Below, in pieces: positions 44,873-53,582 of a stretch of 64,000 bases of DNA. Below the pieces are notes generated by a model. It saw nothing but the letters and a program-made list of their open reading frames with translations. It was not told where the DNA came from and made no database searches. This DNA comes from Pseudomonas peradeniyensis (lineage in GTDB: Bacteria; Pseudomonadota; Gammaproteobacteria; Pseudomonadales; Pseudomonadaceae). Every line of letters starts with the position of its first letter. Position 1 is the stretch's first letter. The stretch lies in contig NZ_JABWRJ020000004.1 of assembly GCF_014268935.2 (NCBI RefSeq), positions 310,001-374,000 on the forward strand, read 5' to 3'. The position numbers and the translations under genes were made by a program.

Positions 44873-47038
44873 ATGTCACCGCACTTTCCCCCTCGCCGCT
44901 TCACGCCCACCCGCAACCTGCTGGCCATGGCCATCTGCATGACGACCGTCACCCCCGCGCTGGCCGAGGAGCAAGCGGCGGCCGTGATCGAGCTGGGCGC
45001 AACGGCCATCAACGACAGCAGCCTGGGCAGCACCACCGAGGGGTCGAAGTCGTACACCACCGGTTCCATGGCCACCGCCACCAAGCTGCCGCTGACCATG
45101 CGCGAAACGCCCCAGGCGGTGACCGTGATCACCCGCCAGCGCATGGACGACCAGGGCATGACCAGCATCAACGATGTGGCCCGGTACACGCCAGGGCTGT
45201 TCCTCAATCAGTCCAACGGCCCGGGCCGGCAGACCTACAAGGCCCGCGGCTTCGACGTCGACAACATCATGTACGACGGCATCCCCAGCGCCTACACCGG
45301 CTGGGTGGTCGGCGCCCAGCCCAACCTGGCGATGTTCGACCGGGTCGAGGTGGTGCGCGGCGCCACCGGCCTGGTCACCGGCGCCGGCACGCCGTCGGCG
45401 GCCATCAACCTGGTGCGCAAGCGCCCGCTGGCAGAGCAGAAAGTCACCCTCACCGGCGCCGCCGGCAGCTGGGACAACTACCGCGGCGAACTCGACGCCT
45501 CCAGCCCGCTCAACGACAGCGGCACCCTGCGCGGGCGCGTGGTGGCCTCGTACCGCGACGCCAACGGTTTCCGTGACGGACAGCAGGAAGACCACGGGCT
45601 GTTCTACGCGATCACCGAGGCCGACCTGGGCGAGGACACCACCCTGACCCTCGGCCTGTCCCACCAGAAGGACAAGACCAACGTGTTCTGGGGCGCGATC
45701 CCCACCGACCTCAATGGCCACCACCAGGACCTGCCGCGCTCGTACAACCCGGCCACCGACTGGGAGGTCAAGGACCAGGAGATCAACACCCTGTTCGCCG
45801 AGCTGCGCCAGCGCCTGGCCAACGACTGGAAGCTGCAGGTCAACGCCATCTACAGCGAACAGAACGCGCTGTTCCGCGGTTCCTACCAGTCACGCTGGGA
45901 CCTGAGCAAGCCGCTGAGCCGCACGGTCTACCAATCGGCCTATGACGAGAACCAACTGGGCCTGGACACCTTCGCCAGCGGCCCGTTCGAGGCCTTCGGC
46001 CGCACCCACGAGCTGGTGGTCGGTGCCAGCAAGCGCATCTACGACATGACCGAGCGCAACTACAGCCCCTACGATCTGGACTATCCCATCGATGGCGGCA
46101 AGCCAAACTTCCTGCACACAGGCAGCAGCCGCTACCTGATCAACCAGGAAGGCGTGTACACCACCACCCGCCTGAGCCTGGCCGACCCGCTCAAGCTGAT
46201 CCTCGGCGGGCGCCTGGACTGGTACGACTACGACCAGCGCGGCAGCAACGAGGGTGACTACAAGGTGACCCGCAACGTCACCCGCTACGCCGGCCTGATC
46301 TACGAGCTGGACGAGCACCACTCGCTGTACACCAGCTACACCGACATCTTCCAGCCCCAGGACAACAAGGATCCCAGCGGCACGCCGGTGCGGCCGATCG
46401 AAGGCAAGAACTACGAGGTGGGTATCAAGGGCGAGTACTTCGACGGCGCGCTCAACGCCAGCCTCGCGGTGTTCCGCATTGATCAGGAGAACCGCGCGGT
46501 CGAGGTGGACAAGAGCCTGTGCCGGGCCGGCCAGTTCGCCTGCTACGAGGCCTCCGGCGAAGTGCGCAGCCAGGGGATCGACTTCGAGCTGCAGGGCGCG
46601 TTGACCGAGCAGTGGCAGATCGGCGCCGGCTATACCTATGCCCGCGTGCACACGGTCAAGGACGCCAAGAATCCGCAGAAGGTCAACAAGCCGTTCGAAT
46701 CCGACACACCGCAGCACCAGTTGAAGCTGTTCACCACCTACCACTTCCAGGGCCCGCTAGAGAAACTGCGGGTCGGTGGTGGCGTCACCTGGCAGAGCCG
46801 CATGTACAACGACTTCACCGTGGCCGACGGCAGCAGCTACCGTCTCGAGCAGGGCGCCTACGCCGTCACCGACCTGATGGCCGGCTACGCGGTCAACCAG
46901 CACCTGGACCTGCAGCTCAACGCCAACAATGTGTTCGACCGCAAGTACTACTCGTCGATCTCCAAGTCGGTGAACTATGGCGGCGATACCTTTGGCGATC
47001 CGCGCAACCTGATGCTGACGGCCAAGTACAGCTTCTGA
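44873..47038 (+). CDS. TonB-dependent siderophore receptor
   Basis: A 721-residue outer membrane receptor importing a ferric siderophore. Residues 1-31 are a signal peptide (LLAMAICMTTVTPALA). The plug includes the TonB-side sequence TKLPLTMRETPQAVTVITRQ, DVARYTPGLFL, YKARGFDVDNIMYDG and EVVRGATGLVTGAGTPSAAIN. The 22-strand barrel ends in the aromatic LMLTAKYSF. It resembles the FpvA/FhuE/FoxA-like siderophore group but has no long signalling domain, so no cell-surface sigma signalling. A Fur-like box lies in front. The siderophore is unknown. The convergent ABC operon begins 31 bases beyond. Confidence 0.93.
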   Translation: MSPHFPPRRFTPTRNLLAMAICMTTVTPALAEEQAAAVIELGATAINDSSLGSTTEGSKSYTTGSMATATKLPLTMRETPQAVTVITRQRMDDQGMTSINDVARYTPGLFLNQSNGPGRQTYKARGFDVDNIMYDGIPSAYTGWVVGAQPNLAMFDRVEVVRGATGLVTGAGTPSAAINLVRKRPLAEQKVTLTGAAGSWDNYRGELDASSPLNDSGTLRGRVVASYRDANGFRDGQQEDHGLFYAITEADLGEDTTLTLGLSHQKDKTNVFWGAIPTDLNGHHQDLPRSYNPATDWEVKDQEINTLFAELRQRLANDWKLQVNAIYSEQNALFRGSYQSRWDLSKPLSRTVYQSAYDENQLGLDTFASGPFEAFGRTHELVVGASKRIYDMTERNYSPYDLDYPIDGGKPNFLHTGSSRYLINQEGVYTTTRLSLADPLKLILGGRLDWYDYDQRGSNEGDYKVTRNVTRYAGLIYELDEHHSLYTSYTDIFQPQDNKDPSGTPVRPIEGKNYEVGIKGEYFDGALNASLAVFRIDQENRAVEVDKSLCRAGQFACYEASGEVRSQGIDFELQGALTEQWQIGAGYTYARVHTVKDAKNPQKVNKPFESDTPQHQLKLFTTYHFQGPLEKLRVGGGVTWQSRMYNDFTVADGSSYRLEQGAYAVTDLMAGYAVNQHLDLQLNANNVFDRKYYSSISKSVNYGGDTFGDPRNLMLTAKYSF

Positions 47039-47069
47039 ATCCCAGGGCGCAGGGATGCGCCTCCAGGCC

Positions 47070-47825
47070 TCACGCATGCACCCAGCGCCGATGCAGCCCA
47101 CGCGCCAGGGCATCGAGCATGAAACCCAGCACACCGATCAGCAGCACCATCGCCATCAGTTCCGAGTAGGCCAGCCGATCACGGGTATCAAGGATGAAAT
47201 AGCCCAACCCGGCGCTGACCCCAAGCATTTCGCACGGCACCAGCACGATCCACAGGATGCCGATGGCCAGCCGCACGCCGGTCAGCACATGGCCGATCAC
47301 CCCGGGGATGATCACCTTGCACAAGGTCTCCCAGCGCGTGGCGCTGAGGCTGCGGCTCAACTGCAGCCAGCGCGGGTCGAGCTGGCGCACCCCGGCGGCA
47401 GTGTTGAGCAGGATCGGCCACAACGCGGCGAAGGCCAGCAGGAAGTAGATCGGCTGGTCACCCACGCCCATCAGCATCACCACCACCGGCATCCACGACA
47501 GCGGTGAGATCATGCGCAGGAACTGGAACGCCGGCGTGGTCGCCGCCTCCAGATGCCGGTAGCTGCCCACCAGCAGGCCCAGCGGCACACCGATCAGCAG
47601 CGCCAGCAACAGGCCGACGAGGATGCGCTTCAAGCTCACCCAGATATGCCCGTAGACCTCGCCCTGCCCCAGCAGCTCCACCAGGCTTTGCAGCGTGGCC
47701 TGGGGCGCGAAGCGCGCCGACAGGCCATCGGCGGCGCCGAACAGGCGCACGCCCGCCCACCACAGCAACAGCAGCGCCGCCAGGCCCGCCAGGCCCAGGG
47801 CACCATGCACGACATGCCTGCGCAT
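47070..47825 (-). CDS. ABC transporter permease (SsuC/TauC-like)
   Basis: A 251-residue permease with about six hydrophobic helices and the BPD family EAA loop (SLSATRWETLCKVIIPGVIGH). It groups with nitrate/sulfonate/taurine type permeases (SWMPVVVMLMGVGDQPIYFL). Its ATG overlaps the stop of the substrate-binding protein gene (TGATG). It is the last gene of a four-gene operon with acyl-CoA dehydrogenase-like, ATPase and binding-protein genes. Confidence 0.9.
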   Translation of the reverse strand: MRRHVVHGALGLAGLAALLLLWWAGVRLFGAADGLSARFAPQATLQSLVELLGQGEVYGHIWVSLKRILVGLLLALLIGVPLGLLVGSYRHLEAATTPAFQFLRMISPLSWMPVVVMLMGVGDQPIYFLLAFAALWPILLNTAAGVRQLDPRWLQLSRSLSATRWETLCKVIIPGVIGHVLTGVRLAIGILWIVLVPCEMLGVSAGLGYFILDTRDRLAYSELMAMVLLIGVLGFMLDALARGLHRRWVHA

Positions 47826-49030
47826 CAGACCGCGAACTCCTCGCTACGCTGGAAGTTCTCGGCGATGCCGAACGCGGCCGGGCCGCCCACGGCGGCGATG
47901 GCGTTACGCACGAAGCGCTCGTCCACCAGGTCGCGGGCAGTCTGCGCCGGGTCCAGGCCGGCGAGGAAATCGCTCTCGCCGACGATCAGGGTGTTCTTCA
48001 GGCGCTTGACCAGTTCCTCGGTATAGCTGGGGAACGGGTAAGGCTGGAAGTCGATGCGCTTCTCGTCCCACTGCTGGTGCTGGATCGCGCCGCTGGCGAT
48101 GTAGCCGGCGCGGTCTTCGGCGGAAGGCGCCAGCACCTTGGTCAGCACCGCCGACTCGTGCGGGGTGTACTTGTTGGGGCCGGCCTTGGACAGCAGGGCT
48201 GCGGCCTCGGCACGATGCTCGCGGGTCCACTGCTGGGCCTTGACGATGGCGTTGACCACTTTCTGCGACCATTCCGGGCGATTATTCAGGTCATGCTCGT
48301 GCATGAACACCACGCAGCAGGCATGGTTGCGCCAGACATCACCGGTGAAGCGCTGCACGCGGCCGACCTTGAGGTTCTCGGCCAGGGCATTGAACGGTTC
48401 GGCGACGATATAGCCGGCGATGCGCTTGCTGGCCAGGGCCGGCGGCATGTCCGACGGCGGCAGCACCAGCAGGTTGACCTCGTTATCCGCCAGTTGCGCG
48501 TCGGCCGGCTTGGACACGGGCTTGAGGCCGTTGTCGCCGAGCATCTGCTGCAGCACCACGTTGTGAATCGAGTACCAGAACGGAATCGCCACGGTCTTGC
48601 CGCCGAGCTGCTTCATCTCGGTGATGTCCGGGGCCACGGTCAGGCCCGAGCCGCCAACGTGGTTCCAGGCCACGACCTTGGCCGGCACCTTGCTGCCATA
48701 GCGCGCCCACACGGTCATCGGCGACAGCAGGTGGATGACATTGACCTGGCCGGAGATGAACGCCTCGATCACCTGCGCCCAGCTGCGCAGCAGCACCGGG
48801 CGCTCGGCCTTGATGCCCTCGGCCTCGAACAGGCCGTTGTTGTGCGCCACCAGCAAGGGCGTGGCGTCGGTGATCGGCAGGTAGCCGATGCGCACCGGCG
48901 CGTCCGGCTCGGCGGCGGCGCGGGCCTGCAGGCTCGACAGCAGCGGCACGGCGCCGGCGGCGGTGAGCATGGCGCTCAGCTTGAGAAAATCGCGACGGGA
49001 CGTCGTGGAACAGCAGTCATCCATGCACAT
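47825..49030 (-). CDS. ABC transporter substrate-binding protein, Tat-exported (NrtA/SsuA-like)
   Basis: A 401-residue periplasmic binding protein. The N-terminus has a twin-arginine signal (TTSRRDFLKLSAMLTAAGAV). The mature protein begins VRIGYLPITDATPLLVAHNNGLFEAEGIKAE, the NrtA/CmpA/SsuA-type fold, and includes HLLSPMTVWARYG and DVWRNHACCVVFMHEHDL. Family members bind nitrate, bicarbonate, sulfonates or thiamine precursors. The start at 49030 has GGAGG 6 bases upstream and overlaps the ATPase gene by 14 bases. The neighbouring acyl-CoA dehydrogenase-like gene favours an organosulfur substrate; this is inference. Confidence 0.9.
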   Translation of the reverse strand: MCMDDCCSTTSRRDFLKLSAMLTAAGAVPLLSSLQARAAAEPDAPVRIGYLPITDATPLLVAHNNGLFEAEGIKAERPVLLRSWAQVIEAFISGQVNVIHLLSPMTVWARYGSKVPAKVVAWNHVGGSGLTVAPDITEMKQLGGKTVAIPFWYSIHNVVLQQMLGDNGLKPVSKPADAQLADNEVNLLVLPPSDMPPALASKRIAGYIVAEPFNALAENLKVGRVQRFTGDVWRNHACCVVFMHEHDLNNRPEWSQKVVNAIVKAQQWTREHRAEAAALLSKAGPNKYTPHESAVLTKVLAPSAEDRAGYIASGAIQHQQWDEKRIDFQPYPFPSYTEELVKRLKNTLIVGESDFLAGLDPAQTARDLVDERFVRNAIAAVGGPAAFGIAENFQRSEEFAV

Positions 49031-49838
49031 GGACAGCCTCCGAGGGCAAGGGGGATGGAGTGGGTTCGGCTGTGCGGCTTGCCCGCCGAAGGGTTTTCAG
49101 GATCTCGATGCGCAGCGCGCCCAGTTCCTCGACCCGCTGCGCGCGCGGCTGCGGCAGGTCGATGTGCCACTGGCCGAGGGTGCGCGCCGGGTGGTTGCCC
49201 AGTAGCAGCACGCGATCGGACAGCAGCAGGGCTTCGTCGATGTCGTGGGTGATCAGCACGGCGGCGGTGTTGTGGGTGGCGATCAATTGCAGCAGCAGTT
49301 GCTGCATGTCGGCCCGGGTCACCTCGTCCAGCGCGCCGAAGGGTTCGTCCAGCAACAGCACCTCGGGCTGGCGCGCCAGGCAGCGGGCCAGTGCGGTGCG
49401 CTGGGCCATGCCGCCGGACAGCTGCGCCGGGTACTGGCCACGGGCGTGGGCCAGGCCCACCGCGTCGATGGCGTGGTCGATCCGTGCGCGCCGCTCGGCC
49501 GTCGGCAGCTTGGGCTGGCGGGCGAAGTCGAGGCCGAAGGCGACGTTCTTCTCAAGGCTCAGCCAAGGCAGCAGGCTGGGGTCCTGGAACGCCACCGCCA
49601 GGCGCGGATGCGGTCCCTGCAGCGGCTCGCCGCGCAACTGCACGCTGCCGCCACGGGCCTGCTGCAGGCCGGCCAGCACGCGCAGCAGGCTGGACTTGCC
49701 GACCCCGCTGGGGCCCAGGATGCTGACCACCTCCCCCGGCGCCAGCGTCAGGTCGAACTGTTCCAGCACCGCCTGCCAGCCACCCTCGCGCGGGTAGCCC
49801 AGGCTGATGTCGCGGGCTTCGAGTAGCACGTCGGTCAT
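49017..49838 (-). CDS. ABC transporter ATPase (SsuB/TauB-like)
   Basis: A 273-residue nucleotide-binding subunit. Walker A is GPSGVGKSS, the Q-loop is VAFQDPSLLPW, the signature is LSGGMAQR, Walker B is VLLLDEPFGALD, and the switch His is in LITHDIDEAL. QDPSLLPWLSLEKNVAFGL is typical of nitrate/sulfonate/taurine ATPases. It begins with an ATGA overlap with the acyl-CoA dehydrogenase-like gene and overlaps the binding-protein gene by 14 bases, so the four genes are one transcript. Confidence 0.93.
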   Translation of the reverse strand: MTDVLLEARDISLGYPREGGWQAVLEQFDLTLAPGEVVSILGPSGVGKSSLLRVLAGLQQARGGSVQLRGEPLQGPHPRLAVAFQDPSLLPWLSLEKNVAFGLDFARQPKLPTAERRARIDHAIDAVGLAHARGQYPAQLSGGMAQRTALARCLARQPEVLLLDEPFGALDEVTRADMQQLLLQLIATHNTAAVLITHDIDEALLLSDRVLLLGNHPARTLGQWHIDLPQPRAQRVEELGALRIEILKTLRRASRTAEPTPSPLPSEAVHVHG

Positions 49839-50899
49839 GCAGAGGCCGCCTGGCGTTGCAGCTCGGCGCGCAGCTGCACCAGGCTCGGGGTGACGATCGG
49901 CACGAACGCCGACTCGCGCCAGCGGCGGGCGAAGCCTTCGCCGTAGGCCGTCAGGTAGGCCTTGCCACCGCTGGCCTGCAACTCCAGCTGTACGGCGTCG
50001 GCGGCGCATTCGGCGAGGGTGATGCGCAGTTTGAACAAGGCGGCCGGCTGGCTCTGGAAGCGGCCGTCGAGCAGCCCCTGCTTGAGCTCGGCGACGGTGT
50101 TCTCCAGGCGCTCGGCGAGCACCTGGCGGGCCTCCTCGAGGAACGCGCCACGCCCCTGCAGGTGTGCCTGTGCCTCATCCAGGGCTCGGCGCGCCAGGCC
50201 GATGGCCATGCCGCACTGCAGCGCCAGGAATGCCGGGCGCACCTTGGGCAGGAACTCGCGGGCGTTGTCGTGCAGTAGCCAGTCACGGGCCAAGGGCACC
50301 TGGTGGAAGGCCAGCGCCGCGGTGTTGCTCGACTGCAGGCCCATCAGTTGCAGGTCGTCGGAGCGCTCCAGGCCAGGTGCGTTCGACGGGATGGCGACCA
50401 CGAACGGCGCGCCACCGGCGTCATCCTCGATGGCCGCGGCCACCACGAAGCCGCGCTTGCGCAGGTTGGTCACCCAGTGCAGGCGCCCCTCCAGGTTCCA
50501 GCCGTCGCTCGCAGCGCGACCCCGCACCTGCAAGGCCTCGATCCCGGAGAGGAACTTCATGGCGTTGGACAGGCCGGTGGCCCCGGCCAGCTCGCCCTTG
50601 AGCAGGTCGGGCAGCAGCCGTTCGCACAGTGCCCGGTTGGGGCTTTGCAGCAGGTATTCGATGAAGGCGCGCTGGCCCCAGCAGACAAAGGCCGCGGCCA
50701 GCGAACGGCTGGCGATGGCGGCGATGGCCTCGACCGCCGCGCTGACGTCGCCACCCGAACCGCCCAGGGCCGGGTCGACGCCGATGCGCAGCAGTTGCGA
50801 TTCGGCGATATGCGCCAGCACCAGGTGTGGATCGCACTGGCCCTGGTCGATGGCCTCGGCATTGGCATCCAGCCATTGTCGAAATGCATGGTCAAGCAT
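49835..50899 (-). CDS. acyl-CoA dehydrogenase family flavoprotein
   Basis: A 354-residue flavin enzyme of the acyl-CoA dehydrogenase fold, slightly shorter than true acyl-CoA dehydrogenases. It lacks the usual C-terminal QxxGGxG signature but has a shortened ELQASGGKAYLTAYGEGFARRWRE. The GATGLSNAMKFLSG and RGRAASDGWNLEGRLHWVTNL segments form the central sheet region. Relatives such as SfnC/DszC/SoxC are FMNH2-dependent monooxygenases that release sulfite from organosulfur compounds. Its place as first gene in the sulfonate-type ABC operon supports a desulfurisation role; this is inference. Confidence 0.8.
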   Translation of the reverse strand: MLDHAFRQWLDANAEAIDQGQCDPHLVLAHIAESQLLRIGVDPALGGSGGDVSAAVEAIAAIASRSLAAAFVCWGQRAFIEYLLQSPNRALCERLLPDLLKGELAGATGLSNAMKFLSGIEALQVRGRAASDGWNLEGRLHWVTNLRKRGFVVAAAIEDDAGGAPFVVAIPSNAPGLERSDDLQLMGLQSSNTAALAFHQVPLARDWLLHDNAREFLPKVRPAFLALQCGMAIGLARRALDEAQAHLQGRGAFLEEARQVLAERLENTVAELKQGLLDGRFQSQPAALFKLRITLAECAADAVQLELQASGGKAYLTAYGEGFARRWRESAFVPIVTPSLVQLRAELQRQAASA

Positions 50900-50946
50900 G
50901 TCCCTACTCCTGTTGAAACGCCGGGCGCGCCGGCATCAGGCCTCGA

Positions 50947-51507
50947 TCAGGCCGAAGGCTGCCAACGGTACTTGCTCAGTTCGTCATTGAGCGGCGTCTG
51001 GGCGAACACATTAGCAAAGTTGCACAGGGTTGCGAGGCTCACACCGAGAATCACTTCCAGGGCGTTGCCTTCGCTGAAACCAGCGTCACGGAACGCCTGA
51101 TAGGTGGCATCGCCGACGTTGCCGCGGGTGGCGATCACTTCACGGGCGAATTCGGCCAGGGTTTCGTAGCGAGCGTCCGGCAGCTCGCCGCGGGCGCGCA
51201 AGGCATCGACCACTTCCTGGGGCAGCTTGGCCTTGTTCAGGGCCACCGCGGTGTGGCCGGCAACGCAGAAATCGCAGCCGTGCTGGGTGGCGGCGATCAG
51301 CTGCACCACTTCGCGCTCGGCCAGGGTCAGCTCGGACTTGCCGTTGAGCGCCGAGACGGTGACGTAGGTTTCCAGCGCCGCCGGGGCGTTGGCCAGGATG
51401 CCCAGCAGGTTGGGGATGAAGCCGGAGTTTTTCTGCGCGTTCTCGAGGAACGGGCGGGCGGCTTCCGGAGCGGTCTGCAGACTGTGTAGAGTGATGCGCG
51501 CGGACAT
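50947..51507 (-). CDS. AhpD-like carboxymuconolactone decarboxylase family protein
   Basis: A 186-residue all-helical protein with the AhpD redox motif GCDFCVAGH (Cys78, Cys81, His85), as in peroxidase-linked alkylhydroperoxidases. EREVVQLIAATQHGC precedes it. The ATG at 51507 is favoured by AAGGAG 8 bases upstream; a longer frame lacks family sequence. It ends 47 bases before the acyl-CoA dehydrogenase-like gene on the same strand, so it may head the operon. It is divergent from the AraC regulator at 51610. Confidence 0.88.
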   Translation of the reverse strand: MSARITLHSLQTAPEAARPFLENAQKNSGFIPNLLGILANAPAALETYVTVSALNGKSELTLAEREVVQLIAATQHGCDFCVAGHTAVALNKAKLPQEVVDALRARGELPDARYETLAEFAREVIATRGNVGDATYQAFRDAGFSEGNALEVILGVSLATLCNFANVFAQTPLNDELSKYRWQPSA

Positions 51508-51609
51508 GGAGTGGTCTCCTTTGATGTAGGTCGCTACAGTCTGTTGGTTATAAGAAGTAGCATCCATATTCATCAGTCGCCTTTCCTTGCTCCAGAGTCC
51601 TTGCATTAG

Positions 51610-52524
51610 ATGATTTCTTCCAGCCCCCTCGTCGATTGGTTATTAGAAAGCCTGGAGCTCGACGCCAGCCTGTTCCATGTAGGCCGATACTGCGGCGGCT
51701 GGCACGCCAGCACCCAGGGCATGGGCCGGGCCAGTTTTCACCTGGTGGTGCAAGGCCATTGCTGGCTGCACATCGATGGCCAGGCGCAGCCGCAGCGCCT
51801 GGAGAGTGGCGATGCAGTGTTCCTGCTGCGAGACCTGGCCTATCGGCTGTCCGGCGACCAGGATGCCGCCGACGCCTGCGCCCAGCCGCGCCGTACCATG
51901 CAGACGCTGGACCTGGAAGCGGGCGATGGCGTGGGGCTGGTCTGCGGGTTCTTCCACTTCCAGTCGGGGCTGTCGTCGCTGATCGTCGACGGCCTGGCGG
52001 ACTGGATCCTGCTGCGCGCCAGCGACCCGGCCGGCAACGCGGCCCGGGCGTTGTTCGGGCTGATCCTCGAGGAGTGCCGGCGCCAACAGCCTTCGCAGGC
52101 GCTGCTCGAGCGCCTCACCCACCTGTTGTTCCTGTATGTGCTGCGCCAGCAGGTGCATGCTGGCCTGTCACTGGGCGGCTTGGTCGCCCTCGCCCGCCAG
52201 CCGGCCTTCGCCGGCCTGCTGGAGCGCTTGATCGAAGAGCCGGGGCAGGCCTGGACGCTGGAAAGCATGGCCGCCTCCACGGGGCTGTCGCGCTCGGCGT
52301 TCTTCAAGCGCTTCAACGAACTGGCCGGGCAATCGCCGGGGCAGGTGCTGCTGGCGCTGCGCATGCGCCATGCCTGCCAGTTGCTCAAGGCGGGCAATAC
52401 CGTCGAACAAGTGGGCGCGCAGGTGGGGTATCAGTCGGTGGCGGCCTTTACCCGGGCGTTTGCCAAGGCCGTCGGCGTGCAACCGGGGGCCTATCGCAAA
52501 CAACATGAAGGGCGTGCCGGATAA
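51610..52524 (+). CDS. AraC family transcriptional regulator with cupin domain
   Basis: A 304-residue regulator. Residues 10-180 are a cupin ligand-binding domain (SFHLVVQGHCWLHIDGQAQP, LESGDAVFLLRDLAYRLS). Residues 205-300 are two AraC helix-turn-helix motifs (WTLESMAASTGLSRSAFFKR and VEQVGAQVGYQSVAAFTRAF). It is divergent from the AhpD-like gene with a 102-base gap and probably controls it. Ligand unknown. Confidence 0.92.
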   Translation: MISSSPLVDWLLESLELDASLFHVGRYCGGWHASTQGMGRASFHLVVQGHCWLHIDGQAQPQRLESGDAVFLLRDLAYRLSGDQDAADACAQPRRTMQTLDLEAGDGVGLVCGFFHFQSGLSSLIVDGLADWILLRASDPAGNAARALFGLILEECRRQQPSQALLERLTHLLFLYVLRQQVHAGLSLGGLVALARQPAFAGLLERLIEEPGQAWTLESMAASTGLSRSAFFKRFNELAGQSPGQVLLALRMRHACQLLKAGNTVEQVGAQVGYQSVAAFTRAFAKAVGVQPGAYRKQHEGRAG

Positions 52525-52536
52525 AGGGCATGCCCC

Positions 52537-53415
52537 TCAGACCCGCCGCTGCATCCAGGCCGCCCCCAGTCCGCTGAGGCAGATCACCGCGATGCCGACC
52601 AGGCTGGTGCCGTCCGGCACCTGGCCGAACACCACCAGCCCCAGCAGCCCGGCGAACACGATCTGGCAATAGCTGAACGGCGCCAGCAACGCCGGCGCGG
52701 CATGGCGGAACGCCTGGGTCAGCAACAGGTGCGCGGTCATCCCGCAGCCGCCCAGCGCCAGCATCAGCGGCACATGGGACCATTGCGGTGCCTGCCAGAA
52801 GAACGGCACCAGCGCCGTCATGATCAGGGTGTTGCACAACCCCGCATAGAAGTTGCTGGTGGTCGGGCTGTCGTGGGCCGCCAGCTTGCGCGTGAGCAAC
52901 TGGTAGAAGCAGAACCCCAGCGCCGAGCCGAAGGGGAACAGGATGGCCGGGGTGAACATCGCCCCGCCCGGGTGCACCACCACCAGCACGCCGATGAAGC
53001 CCATCACCACCGCCAGCCACTGCCCCGGCGTCACCCGTTCCTTGAGCAGCGGCACCGACAGTGCGGTGACCAGCACCGGCGCGAGGAAGTTGACCGAGGT
53101 TGCCTCCGCCAGCGGCAGGTACTGCAACCCGGCGGTGAACAGCAGGCTGGTGCTGAGCAGGCTCAGCGCGCGCAGGGTCTGCAGCAGCGGCCGGCGGGTA
53201 CGCAGCACCGCGAGGCCCGCCTTGGGCAGGAAGATCCCGGCCATCAGCAGGGTGTGCACCAGGTAACGCACCCAGACCACCATGATGATCGGGTAGATCC
53301 CACCGAGGAATTTCGACAGTGCGTCGTGGCTGGCGAACAGGAAGGTAGCCACCACCACCAGGGCGATGCCGCGCAGCGGCTGGTTGACTCCGGACAGCGG
53401 CGAACTGGAACTCAT
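52537..53415 (-). CDS. EamA/DMT family transporter
   Basis: A 292-residue exporter with ten helices in two EamA repeats. The start at 53415 gives MSSSSPLSGVNQPLRGIALVVVATFLFASHDALSKFLGG, the usual N-terminus; longer in-frame frames add non-membrane sequence. Substrate unknown. It converges with the AraC gene 12 bases away. Unrelated in sequence detail to the EamA protein at 4199. Confidence 0.9.
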   Translation of the reverse strand: MSSSSPLSGVNQPLRGIALVVVATFLFASHDALSKFLGGIYPIIMVVWVRYLVHTLLMAGIFLPKAGLAVLRTRRPLLQTLRALSLLSTSLLFTAGLQYLPLAEATSVNFLAPVLVTALSVPLLKERVTPGQWLAVVMGFIGVLVVVHPGGAMFTPAILFPFGSALGFCFYQLLTRKLAAHDSPTTSNFYAGLCNTLIMTALVPFFWQAPQWSHVPLMLALGGCGMTAHLLLTQAFRHAAPALLAPFSYCQIVFAGLLGLVVFGQVPDGTSLVGIAVICLSGLGAAWMQRRV

Positions 53416-53582
53416 GAGGCTCTCGGGCGATGGCCCCGGCATGATGCCGGAGCATGGGCGGATTCTAGAAGAGATCCCGTGGGCGCGACAAAGCCTTGTG
53501 GTCCAACTGGTACATTTTGTTCGCTGATCGACCACTTTTGCCTAAGCGCTGCATGGCCTCTGTAGGACCGCGCAGCGGCCTG

